Below are positions 56,137 to 64,000 of a stretch of DNA of 64,000 nucleotides, one piece after another. Positions within the stretch are counted from its first letter, which is position 1. Each line of letters opens with the position of its first letter. The notes beneath the pieces were generated by a model. It saw nothing but the letters and a program-made list of their open reading frames with translations, searched no databases and had not been told where the DNA came from. The stretch lies in NCBI RefSeq assembly GCF_036492635.1, contig NZ_AP025305.1:3720001-3784000 (forward strand), written 5' to 3'. The DNA is from Aureibacter tunicatorum (lineage in GTDB: Bacteria; Bacteroidota; Bacteroidia; Cytophagales; Cyclobacteriaceae). Both the position numbers and the translations under genes were made by a program.

Positions 56137-56598
56137 TTATAGAGGACGCAAGAAAATAGCCTCCCGAATCACCTGCCAACGTCCGTCTTCAAAACGAAAC
56201 TCAATATTGCAAAGCAATCTCATTTCCTCGCCAGTCATACCGCTATGCTTTCTCGTCAAGACGCAAACTGCGGTGTTTCCGATAATATTGAAATCATGCC
56301 AATCAGCCCAAGTATTGAGTTGTGTTTTTCCCTCTTCAGCCTGCTTGGCAAAATGTTCAATAAACTCCCTCTTATTGTAAGTAATCACTTTGCTGTCCGG
56401 CATTACCAAAGTCGTATGAAAATCCTTGTGGTAAATTGTTTCCAATGCGCCTACATCAAAATGAGTTGCCCGATCAATCAAATGATCCATGGCTTCGCGT
56501 ATTGCTTCTTTGGTATGGGTTTGGTTTTGAGAATTTGATTGTGTTGACATCGTAATAATCATTAAAACAGTTAAACATATTTCTTTTAGCACTTTCAT
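56137..56598 (-). CDS. Secreted SnoaL/NTF2-like (DUF4440-type) protein
   Basis: 153 aa, signal peptide (ends TQSNSQ). The NTF2-like fold shows in DHLIDRATHFDVGALETIYH, FHTTLVMPDSKVITYNKREF, WHDFNIIGNTAVCVLTRKHS and FRFEDGRWQVIREAIF. Such small cone-shaped proteins are isomerases, cyclases or binders. First gene of the minus-strand SDR unit. Confidence 0.8.
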   Translation of the reverse strand: MKVLKEICLTVLMIITMSTQSNSQNQTHTKEAIREAMDHLIDRATHFDVGALETIYHKDFHTTLVMPDSKVITYNKREFIEHFAKQAEEGKTQLNTWADWHDFNIIGNTAVCVLTRKHSGMTGEEMRLLCNIEFRFEDGRWQVIREAIFLRPL

Positions 56599-56917
56599 TT
56601 GAAAATTCTTTAAATGACTAATTGTTTTTATTACACTGCAAAGATCCGAACTTAATGCCTACGAAAAACAACCAAAAAACAGCTATGAACTCCCATTTTG
56701 ATAACTTGGTAAAAAATTCATGAACCAAAACATCATATTCATCCGCCTATACTATAAAAATCTAAACCACATAGTATATCCCTGAGTACAACAAGAATAT
56801 AATCAACTAGATCAAACTGAATTTAATCAAAATCACAGAAGCCTCTTTTTCAATTCATACGCAAACAATAAAAATCAACATCTGTTCTGACTTTGTAAAT
56901 GTTAAAAAACGAATGTC
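56599..56917. other. Intergenic region between divergent genes
   Basis: 319 bp, AT-rich, holding promoters for the SDR unit and the lipoprotein gene. No RNA gene, repeat or operator is apparent. Confidence 0.5.
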
Positions 56918-57799
56918 ATGAAACCTTATTACCTAATTTTATTATTTGTCATTGGATTCATATCCTTTTCATGCAACAATGATGAGTCGGAAGCTCTGAA
57001 TCAAGAGTTGAACATGCTTATCGGACAGCTACCAGAAACTGGAAATGTCTTTGAAGCTTTCGAAGTGGATGTTCACTTGTCTCATACTGACAGACTCAAC
57101 AATATCCAGTTGCATAAGGGAGATAGCTTGACAATGACTGCCAGCGGAAATGACTTTACAGGAGGCACTTACAAGCTCAGATATACTCCCGTATATTCAG
57201 ATATTGGCAAAAATGTAAACTTCAGGGTAACAGCCACTTTAAACTCAGGCCTGACGCAAAGTCGCAACTTCTCCATCAATTTCAATTCAATAGGTTCAGA
57301 AATCATCACTGATACCGTTAAATTGAAAACCCGCACAGGCACTACCATAATGTTATCCTTGGAAGAGTCTGGCGTGGTAATTCAAAATAATACATCCACA
57401 GACCTTAGAATAGGCACTAGAACAGCTTACGCTAATTCAGCGATACCTGTGGCATTTGCCTATACAGACTTGTACGCGCCTTATTTATCAGATTACTTTC
57501 AAAGTTCACATCCAAATTTCAATGCGATAAAAACTCCCGAAGACTTGTTTGACAACTATGTTAAAAACTTCACTGTCTCTTACAAAGAACAAAGAGATTA
57601 TCAAGGCAGAGGGTTTTCATTTTTTTACGGAAGCACTGGCCCTTACGGCAACGGAGCGAGTGTAATAAGAATCAGAACCAATACCGGCGCCTATGGATTC
57701 ATCAGGGTTTTGAGGAATCATATAGACGACCCAAACAGTTTTTCACAAAACTTGAACGGAGAGTTTGATTTTATTATCAAATACGTTTTAGAAAAATAA
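56918..57799 (+). CDS. Surface lipoprotein, unknown
   Basis: 293 aa, lipobox Cys19 (FISFSCNNDESE) with acidic residues following, as for surface-exported Bacteroidota lipoproteins. The mature part has beta stretches (LSHTDRLNNIQLHKGDSLTM, YKLRYTPVYSDIGKNVNFRV) and a C-terminal GSTGPYGNGASVIRI. No recognised family. It ends in a hairpin just before the effector cluster. Confidence 0.7.
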   Translation: MKPYYLILLFVIGFISFSCNNDESEALNQELNMLIGQLPETGNVFEAFEVDVHLSHTDRLNNIQLHKGDSLTMTASGNDFTGGTYKLRYTPVYSDIGKNVNFRVTATLNSGLTQSRNFSINFNSIGSEIITDTVKLKTRTGTTIMLSLEESGVVIQNNTSTDLRIGTRTAYANSAIPVAFAYTDLYAPYLSDYFQSSHPNFNAIKTPEDLFDNYVKNFTVSYKEQRDYQGRGFSFFYGSTGPYGNGASVIRIRTNTGAYGFIRVLRNHIDDPNSFSQNLNGEFDFIIKYVLEK

Positions 57800-57804
57800 G
57801 CATG

Positions 57805-57845
57805 CCACGGTTGGTTTTGTAAGAATAGCTAGCCGTGGACTTTCT
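57805..57845 (+). terminator. Terminator-like hairpin after the lipoprotein gene
   Basis: CCACGG at 57805-57810 pairs with CCGTGG at 57833-57838, followed by ACTTTCTTATTT. It separates the lipoprotein gene from the effector cluster. Confidence 0.6.
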
Positions 57846-57908
57846 TATTTCACAACAACCTTAACAGTAGCAAACTGTGTGAATAGTATGGCCACTTGAA
57901 TTTCCATA

Positions 57909-59729
57909 ATGCTTTTTGACAACAGCCTCGCCTTTTCATCCAAATCTCGTCTATCTAAATCTAGGCCGCTTTCGGTTGCCAAAGAACCTCTTCAAATGAC
58001 TATTGGCAAGAAGTATAATCAAAGCACAAGCCAAAATCTGCCTATTCAAATGTTAATGGATAGCGAAGCCTTCAGCGCTGCATCCAGAACATATGATTCA
58101 CCGGGATCCACTTCAGGCATTGCCAAACTGTTGAAAAAATTTCATGATGCGCAAAAACTATACGATGAAACATCCAGAGAGAACATGCAAGCTTGGGCCG
58201 ATAAGTCAATGGAGTTGCTGCTAAAGCTTGAGTTGAAAGTAAATGAATGGTACAGTTCATCGCCAATACACTATTTTGAAGATCGGAGAGTGGATCCTCC
58301 TCGGCCTCAATACAGGTTTTGGCCATCATACTACCTGCTTTCGGAGTTGCTTGAGCAAGTCGCAGAAGAAAGAAGGCTTTGCGTAGGGACAATCATCTGT
58401 TTCGGGCTTGACCTATGGTCTCCAGTCAAAAAGAAAGTAAAACCATCTGTTATTCAAAAAATCTGGCAAGATATATTATGCAAACGAGGAAATATCATCT
58501 TAAGCGAAATTCCCGAAGAAATCGTAGGTTCATGCCCAGTCAAAGATTGGGATAAGGAATTTAAAAAATCTAAAGCCCAAACGGAACCAGCAATACCCAG
58601 TACTACTCAAAGCGAAACCTCTCATCAACCAGCAATACTACCAGCTGATCAAGGAGCTATAGCCTTGCCTCCTCCTAGAGCCGCAAACCAAGATGAGTTT
58701 ATTCCATTCAAGCATGTTCCTTATCAAAAAGGTCCAACACCCACAGATGCCAAAATAAAAAAATCAACTTGCCTGAAAACAGAGGGACAATTGCATCAGA
58801 TAAAACAAAAAGAAAAAGAGCGCAGGGACAAATTTGCCAAACAATGGGAAAAGGACGACTTCGAATCCACGCCTAGATCAAAACAAGTTAAATTCAAACC
58901 TGAAGTTGCTGTCGAAAACTTCCGTCATGCCGCGAATGAAGCATTTCCACCGCCATCCACTGCCGGTGAACTCTCAAGCCCCAATTACCTTCTTCACATA
59001 AAACTATTAAGAAACAAAGAGCGAACGCTTAGCGGACCTTCAAATTTTTACTGGGACATTAGAGCGGATTTGGCCAGAATGCTCCAACAAGAAGAAACTG
59101 CAAAGCTTTTAGCCGATATTGCCAACAGCAGACCCAATCAACCTATATACATAGAAGCTGTACAAGGCCAACATCCCATGAAATTCGAAATAAGATTTCT
59201 GGGAAGCGACTATCATAAATCATTGGATCAACAATATCTTGAAAAGGGAGACAGAGAACTTATGGAATATATTCATAGTAAAGAAAAAAGCATGCTCGAA
59301 GGCTCATTAACAAAAAGTTCTCGTTTCTTGCCAACAAGCAGAGAACCCGACTTTTCCGACACAGTGGTCATTGATGAAAAGTATCTGCCGGAACATCCTA
59401 TCATACTCGAATTGTCGACGCATCGCATCGATGAGTCAGCAGTATTTGTCCCCACCTATCCTTGGAGCAGCAGGCAAAACAGAGGGGCAATAAGCTTCTA
59501 CCCTTCATTCTTTATCCTCATGTCAGGCTTATCATATGCCGATTTGTCCAGAAAGGGAATCTTTTCAGAGCATACTTATGGCGAGGAATTTCTCTTTGGC
59601 ACTGAAGATCAAACTCGCCAAGCGCTCAACTTGGGAAGCGTTGCCCATCCTTCTTATTTATTCTGGCAAAAAGAAATGTACCCTTTCACCACCGAAGACT
59701 CTGGAGACAGATTGGATCCGCTGGATTAA
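57909..59729 (+). CDS. Effector-like modular protein with LPIQ motif
   Basis: 606 aa, no signal peptide. Ser/Lys-rich leader, PLQM at 27-30 and NLPIQMLMDSEAF at 43-55. Residues about 70-150 (GIAKLLKKFHDAQKLYDET, ELLLKLELKVNEWYSSSPIH) align with the same region of the next gene, a shared helical module. A Pro/Ser/Gln-rich linker (about 225-310) follows, and then an unrelated C-terminal domain (about 350-606: YWDIRADLARMLQQEETAK, ELSTHRIDESAVFVPTYPW, RGAISFYPSFFILMSGLSY) that I do not recognise. No metalloprotease HExxH is present. First gene of a plus-strand run of effector-like genes. Confidence 0.75.
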   Translation: MLFDNSLAFSSKSRLSKSRPLSVAKEPLQMTIGKKYNQSTSQNLPIQMLMDSEAFSAASRTYDSPGSTSGIAKLLKKFHDAQKLYDETSRENMQAWADKSMELLLKLELKVNEWYSSSPIHYFEDRRVDPPRPQYRFWPSYYLLSELLEQVAEERRLCVGTIICFGLDLWSPVKKKVKPSVIQKIWQDILCKRGNIILSEIPEEIVGSCPVKDWDKEFKKSKAQTEPAIPSTTQSETSHQPAILPADQGAIALPPPRAANQDEFIPFKHVPYQKGPTPTDAKIKKSTCLKTEGQLHQIKQKEKERRDKFAKQWEKDDFESTPRSKQVKFKPEVAVENFRHAANEAFPPPSTAGELSSPNYLLHIKLLRNKERTLSGPSNFYWDIRADLARMLQQEETAKLLADIANSRPNQPIYIEAVQGQHPMKFEIRFLGSDYHKSLDQQYLEKGDRELMEYIHSKEKSMLEGSLTKSSRFLPTSREPDFSDTVVIDEKYLPEHPIILELSTHRIDESAVFVPTYPWSSRQNRGAISFYPSFFILMSGLSYADLSRKGIFSEHTYGEEFLFGTEDQTRQALNLGSVAHPSYLFWQKEMYPFTTEDSGDRLDPLD

Positions 59730-59801
59730 CCAAACTCAACAAATCGCCAACTATTATCAAAAAATACTCTACCACTCTAAGAATCTGAATAAAATTCAAT
59801 A

Positions 59802-62264
59802 ATGTTTGCAAGGGAAATCCAATATACAGACGCTAAAAAGTGCGAAGCCCCCGCTTCAATATCAAGAGGCCTCTCCAAGACTCCTCCGTCTATGCATTGC
59901 TCGATTCCTTTGCAAGCTTTATTTTCCCGAGAACATTATTTGAGCTTTCAAGAATCTCCTAAGAATCCTTTTATGTCGGGAGTAAAAGATGTTGGAAAAC
60001 TGCTGGATAAATACCACCATTTCGAAGTAACATCAAGAACTCTCTCAGATGTTGATAAATTCAAGCACAAATTGCTTATTCTCTTTAAGATCGAAGTATT
60101 AATCAATGAATGGACCAAAGAAAATAATATTCAATACATCGATCGATTTTGCTACCCCAATCTCCATATGCAACAACTGGCTCTTCGAGAAATTCAGTTG
60201 GAGCGAATGGTGCTTATGAAACAATTAAAAGCGAACGACGAACTAATGCCTGCTTTTTTTCAATATTACGACCCTACCGCCATGTTGACTAGAAGAGAGG
60301 ATGAGATAAGGGCAAGCAGAGAAATGCTTCCTGTCTGGAATCACTTAACAAGAGGCGGAATCCGTCCGACGCATGATATGGATACATCCCAAGACTTGCT
60401 GGATGCTGAATTGATGTCCAACCTTTCAATATTGCTCCTCACAGATCCGGGCAAGCGTTTGCTTATGAAAGTCTTTGAAGCTCAACATGCCCGAACCGAC
60501 TTGAGAAACCGAAGAGATATGGACAGAGTGCGAAGAAATCTTTTCTTGATGAATCAAAAAATAGGCGACTCAAGGCAATTGACTCCGGGAAGTTATGTAA
60601 GCGGAGAATGCCAATATACCGACTTCTCCATTGAAATGCCTTTTGCATGGGAGACAGGAAGGTACATGTCACCCAAGAGCCGATTCATGAGATCTCCTCG
60701 TCCTATGGAAGAGTCTTACTTGACTTTTCACCCTCCATATCTTCAACTGGCCGTTGTGCTGGAAGAATATCTAAGATTGATGGCCGACACGTCGGAATTC
60801 AGAGGTATATGGCAAGCCGGTGTAGCCAAAAACTATCATAAATTCATAGCTACAGAATGCGGTTTGCCAGAATTCTCAAAGATGCAAGAACTTCCAATGA
60901 TAGACACTTTGCATACCGAACAAGCGAAGACAAGCGAATGGATGCTAGTAGAGCCATATGATATCGAAGAAAGTTTGCCCCATTTAAATGACTTGGAAGT
61001 CACATTGCCCACGGCCAGATTCATACCCGCAGGACAACATCCTCAAGCATCGTTAATGAGCGGCTTTAAAAGCGTTGACATTGCTTTAGAGGCTGCTCCA
61101 TCCCCTCAAGCGAGCTTTATGCCTCCATTGCCTGAAGTTGATGTATTCGATGCCTCCACAGCTGAAAAGCCTGATGTTCTGAAGCGCTTCGACAGTCCAG
61201 CGTTTAAATGGAATATTTCACCGAGCTCGGATTGCGGCGCGTCTGAATTAGTGGATGTAACAAATCCTCTGGAAAAACTCATCGGACAAGTGAACGTATC
61301 CACTCCTATGCAAGGGAATCGATCCATGGTCTTCTTTTTAACGGACGAAGCAGGCAATCAGCTCGTTTTAAAATTCCTTAAAGAAGGCTCGTTTTCCGAA
61401 GATGCGAGCAAAGAAGCCATTGCCGCCAATTTCTTGAAAACATTCAGCGGTCCTTCACTTCAATCTCAATCATGCACAATGGTTAAGCCCTCAATGCCTT
61501 CATGGAAAAGCTTGTTGTCTAAACTGAATGAAGATTCGGAAAGCAAAAAATTAGTTTCCGAATACAGAACCTCTCTGGCCAAAAGTTTGCCCTTTATATT
61601 GGTCATGGAAAGAGCCAAAGGGAGCCCGTTGGATGTGAAACATGTCAATTATGGAAATTCATTGAACTTCATGCATGCAGCTGGACAACTGGCATTTTTC
61701 GAAATGCTAATGGGAAACCACGACAGAATATTTGGAGGAATTTATAAAATGAATCTGCATTATGACGCTATAAACAAGGTACTTCATGCGATTGATCATA
61801 TCATTTGTCCCGGCGGAATGTCCTCATGCCTTGAATTTGCAAAAAACCAACGTGTAAATATGTATCAGGAGATGGAAGATGCTCAAATGAATCCGCTTTT
61901 TCATCAAAGGCTTATGATGAATTATAGGTCAACCTTCAAAATACTGTATCAAGATTTTATTAATTGCAAACATATTAGCTTGTCTGCTTGGGTCATGAAC
62001 AGATCAAACTCTAGATCAAGTTGTGTTCATTTTTCAGATAGATTTATATTTGAACTTGGCTTTATAAGCTCAGCATTGCACTTTTTAGATCAAGAAGCAG
62101 ATCTTGGCATACTTCGTTCCCATGACTTCAAGGGCAAAGACCAGACCATAGCCATGTTTTTGGAAGCTTGCGCCGTGGTGAATGGCGTAACCCAAAACTT
62201 CAAGACACAGCTTGAAAAAAGAATTAAGGAAGCAATTCCCGATAGTTCTAAATTACTGAAATAA
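59802..62264 (+). CDS. Effector-like protein with C-terminal atypical kinase-like domain
   Basis: 820 aa, no signal peptide. Leader with KTPPSMHCSIPLQALFS (26-42). Residues about 50-150 share the helical module with the previous gene (FKHKLLILFKIEVLINEW). Residues about 510-700 resemble an atypical PI-kinase/actin-fragmin-kinase-like fold: beta-strand Lys524 in QLVLKFLKEG, Glu538 in the next helix (SKEAIAANFL), LVMERAKGSP hinge-like segment, catalytic-loop GNHDRIFGG (Asp641) with Asn651 in KMNLHYD, and metal-binding Asp665 in LHAIDH. Spacing of 10 between D and N is longer than in HipA or PI3K and nearer the actin-fragmin kinase group. Target could be protein or lipid. The domain call is by motif only. 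Confidence 0.72.
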   Translation: MFAREIQYTDAKKCEAPASISRGLSKTPPSMHCSIPLQALFSREHYLSFQESPKNPFMSGVKDVGKLLDKYHHFEVTSRTLSDVDKFKHKLLILFKIEVLINEWTKENNIQYIDRFCYPNLHMQQLALREIQLERMVLMKQLKANDELMPAFFQYYDPTAMLTRREDEIRASREMLPVWNHLTRGGIRPTHDMDTSQDLLDAELMSNLSILLLTDPGKRLLMKVFEAQHARTDLRNRRDMDRVRRNLFLMNQKIGDSRQLTPGSYVSGECQYTDFSIEMPFAWETGRYMSPKSRFMRSPRPMEESYLTFHPPYLQLAVVLEEYLRLMADTSEFRGIWQAGVAKNYHKFIATECGLPEFSKMQELPMIDTLHTEQAKTSEWMLVEPYDIEESLPHLNDLEVTLPTARFIPAGQHPQASLMSGFKSVDIALEAAPSPQASFMPPLPEVDVFDASTAEKPDVLKRFDSPAFKWNISPSSDCGASELVDVTNPLEKLIGQVNVSTPMQGNRSMVFFLTDEAGNQLVLKFLKEGSFSEDASKEAIAANFLKTFSGPSLQSQSCTMVKPSMPSWKSLLSKLNEDSESKKLVSEYRTSLAKSLPFILVMERAKGSPLDVKHVNYGNSLNFMHAAGQLAFFEMLMGNHDRIFGGIYKMNLHYDAINKVLHAIDHIICPGGMSSCLEFAKNQRVNMYQEMEDAQMNPLFHQRLMMNYRSTFKILYQDFINCKHISLSAWVMNRSNSRSSCVHFSDRFIFELGFISSALHFLDQEADLGILRSHDFKGKDQTIAMFLEACAVVNGVTQNFKTQLEKRIKEAIPDSSKLLK

Positions 62265-62284
62265 ACCGATTGATCGAGATTTAA

Positions 62285-63763
62285 ATGAGAATTTACGAAT
62301 CATATCGCCACCTCAGTCAAACAACTTTACATGCTCGAACAAACAGCTTGAGCAAAATGCCTCCTCAGCACCCCATTCAAGGGATTTTTGAACCTGCCAA
62401 AACAAAAAAAGACACACAGGCAATTCCTTGGGCATCCGTCAAAGACAGAGAAGAGGCGCATACAGTCGCTGTAAATGAAGGCACTATGTTGGTCTTCGAC
62501 GATGTGCAAAAAGGCAAACCCATTTATGATGACTCTGGACAAGTTTGGGTCAAAACGCTCCTTCCTCAGGGAGAATTCGCAATGAAGCTGTCAGATCTCA
62601 ACTTAGACTTGGATGACAAAGACAGTAGCTATATATCCATGATTCGGTTTCTTAGAAAAATTTGGGCAGGCTTGCCTTTAAATCTAATGAATTGGTCAAA
62701 GTCATTTCAAACCATGTGCTATCGCATTGCCAACTCTTATGACACGCCGGTTAAACCCAAGCATTCTGAAGGTTATACCTTATCAGCAGATGATGTTCAG
62801 ACTTGCATGTTGGAATTATTTAAAACCTTGAGTCTGGATAAAATAACTTGGCAACATGCTCATCATTGGGAAGTTTTGGAATTAACTCCCCCTCAATTCA
62901 AAGAAATGAAACTGCATAAAAAAGGTTTTTATCATATCAAAAACCCCAACTTCTTGGCGATAAGGGAAGCCCACCCATTTCCATCAAAAATATATTTAAG
63001 TGTCAAAGGCGACTACATTGAGCCGGCGCTCAGCTTTGTATACCATCGATTTTTTAGAAAAACAAGCACAATCAAAGTGTCTCCGGGAGCGCAAGCGTTA
63101 AAGCGAAAAGAATCCATCATATTATATGTCGCGGAAAAAGCGCTATTGGATGATATTCTCGACGAACTAGGCGAGTTTTTCAGAGATCATGAACACTGGA
63201 TGAATGATGTCGATATGCCATTCACTCAAAAAATCGCCAAAGGAGTCTGCTGGGGTGATGATCCTGAAGTTGGATATCTGGATGGAAGATCCTATATGAC
63301 GGACTTAAAGCCCAATGCTTGGGAACACTTCCTTGAGCAAACAGACACCTCGGATTTACTATTGGATGAAGATGATGAATTTGAAACAATGATGAAAACA
63401 GATTTTGATGAAGCTAGAGATTTTATCAGCAAAATGACCTCCGATGATATTGACTACAACAGTATTATGAATTTCGTTCGACTTTACAAAGCTCTATACG
63501 GCCAAGACATTCAAGATAAATTTGATGAGCTTAAAGCTGCTTCCAAATTTCGTTCAAAACCCGGACATGTCACTTCCCCGGACATTCAAGGTGCCAAATC
63601 TTCGCTGGTTTCCTTGCGCGCGGGACTGTTGGGCGATGTGCTGGAAGAGAAAATACCTATAACCTTTGAGGAAATGTATCTAAGATTTATAGAGAAGCTG
63701 TCGCAGGCGCATATTGACTGGATGCGTCCCCATCTGAATGCAAGACCAAATAAAGAGAAATAA
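62285..63763 (+). CDS. HopA1-like effector protein with PIQ motif (paralogue)
   Basis: 492 aa, no signal peptide. Leader ends KMPPQHPIQGIFEPAK (24-39). Homologous along its length to the protein encoded at 46676 on the minus strand: GTMLVFDDVQ, VWVKTLLPQGEFAMKLSDL and KIYLSVKGDYIEPALSF (235 on), then ESIILYVAEKALLDDILDEL, MPFTQKIAKGVCWGDDPE and GYLDGRSYMTDL. HopA1-like pattern as in that paralogue. It lies 20 bp after the kinase-like gene, so it is surely cotranscribed with it. Confidence 0.75.
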   Translation: MRIYESYRHLSQTTLHARTNSLSKMPPQHPIQGIFEPAKTKKDTQAIPWASVKDREEAHTVAVNEGTMLVFDDVQKGKPIYDDSGQVWVKTLLPQGEFAMKLSDLNLDLDDKDSSYISMIRFLRKIWAGLPLNLMNWSKSFQTMCYRIANSYDTPVKPKHSEGYTLSADDVQTCMLELFKTLSLDKITWQHAHHWEVLELTPPQFKEMKLHKKGFYHIKNPNFLAIREAHPFPSKIYLSVKGDYIEPALSFVYHRFFRKTSTIKVSPGAQALKRKESIILYVAEKALLDDILDELGEFFRDHEHWMNDVDMPFTQKIAKGVCWGDDPEVGYLDGRSYMTDLKPNAWEHFLEQTDTSDLLLDEDDEFETMMKTDFDEARDFISKMTSDDIDYNSIMNFVRLYKALYGQDIQDKFDELKAASKFRSKPGHVTSPDIQGAKSSLVSLRAGLLGDVLEEKIPITFEEMYLRFIEKLSQAHIDWMRPHLNARPNKEK

Positions 63764-63887
63764 GTTAAAATCAACTCTGCAGTTGTATTGCAATACAAAA
63801 GAATAAAACCTCAATGGTATTAAATCAAAACATAAAAGACGCTGTTGTCTAAATATGACCACTTGCAATAAGAACAGTTAATCATTG

Positions 63888-64000
63888 ATGTTTTTAACCA
63901 AAGCCGACAAACAAAATAAACAACGAATTTCGAATACAAGAAAAGGGATTTCTATTTCGCCACAAACAACTAAACTTCCCATTCAACGCTATGTCTACGT
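63888..64000 (+). CDS. Start of another LPIQ-motif effector-like gene (cut by window edge)
   Basis: ATG at 63888 opens a frame to the edge (37 codons seen): basic, Ser/Gln-rich leader, then KLPIQRYVY at 29-37, the same short motif at the same distance from the N-terminus as in the neighbouring genes. It follows the HopA1-like gene by 124 bp. The rest is outside the window. Confidence 0.6.
   Translation, partial: MFLTKADKQNKQRISNTRKGISISPQTTKLPIQRYVY

Noticed and set aside
1-64000. CRISPR arrays, tRNA and rRNA genes, prophage
   Set aside because: No regularly spaced direct repeats, no cloverleaf or rRNA signatures, and no phage structural genes were recognised; the tail-fibre-like end at 19700-20995 is a common Bacteroidota domain rather than a phage sign.

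Overview
The window looks like a chromosomal segment of a Bacteroidota bacterium, most likely a marine or host-associated member of the Cytophagales. The reasons are low G+C, many lipoproteins with Asp/Asn-rich stretches just after the lipobox cysteine, a SusC-like carboxypeptidase-regulatory plus beta-barrel outer-membrane protein, MacB-type permeases paired with a sigma-54 regulator, and giant RHS proteins with Bacteroidota-type signal peptides. No rRNA, tRNA or CRISPR array was recognised.

Region 1 (1-21,000, all minus strand) is one tightly packed nine-gene cluster, read from 20,995 down past the left edge. In order it encodes a YadA-head-like adhesin, a coiled-coil lipoprotein with an outer-membrane barrel, a FN3-like secreted protein, a Skp/OmpH-like chaperone, a lipoprotein, and an RHS-like surface polypeptide divided over three large genes (1597 aa, 1122 aa and >2204 aa) with a small secreted protein before the last. 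The last RHS gene carries an AT-rich leucine-rich-repeat plus Ig-like insert. Several genes overlap by ATGA. I infer a surface-exposed RHS assembly with its own envelope helpers.

Region 2 (21,400-57,900) is mixed. It holds one effector-like gene (21,427), MFS, methyltransferase and GNAT genes, a large outer-membrane receptor-like protein, a DUF2268-type metalloprotease lipoprotein, an NmrA/QorB-like reductase, a broken small gene, a tandem DUF3237 lipoprotein, an ABC transporter (MacB-like permease and ATPase) divergent from an NtrC-type two-component system, a formyltransferase/FAD oxidoreductase pair, a decayed IS3 element, a serine hydrolase with TPRs, an AT-rich orphan gene pair, a HopA1-like protein, two catalases (one in a katB-ankB-like pair), a glycosidase-like protein and an SDR/NTF2-like operon. 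A 17-bp dyad (TGTCCGA-N3-TCGGACA) lies 53-54 bp upstream of sigma-54-like elements before two unlinked genes. The NtrC-type regulator in the window is a candidate to bind it.

Region 3 (57,900-64,000, plus strand) is a run of large effector-like proteins. Two share an N-terminal helical module but have different C-termini. One ends in an atypical PI-kinase/actin-fragmin-kinase-like domain, the next is HopA1-like, and a further gene is cut by the right edge. These proteins, the HopA1-like paralogue at 46.7 kb and, more weakly, the 21.4-kb gene share a short N-terminal P-[IL]-Q motif after a basic/Ser-rich leader. I read this as a possible common sorting or loading tag for a set of secreted effectors. 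Their export system is not in the window.
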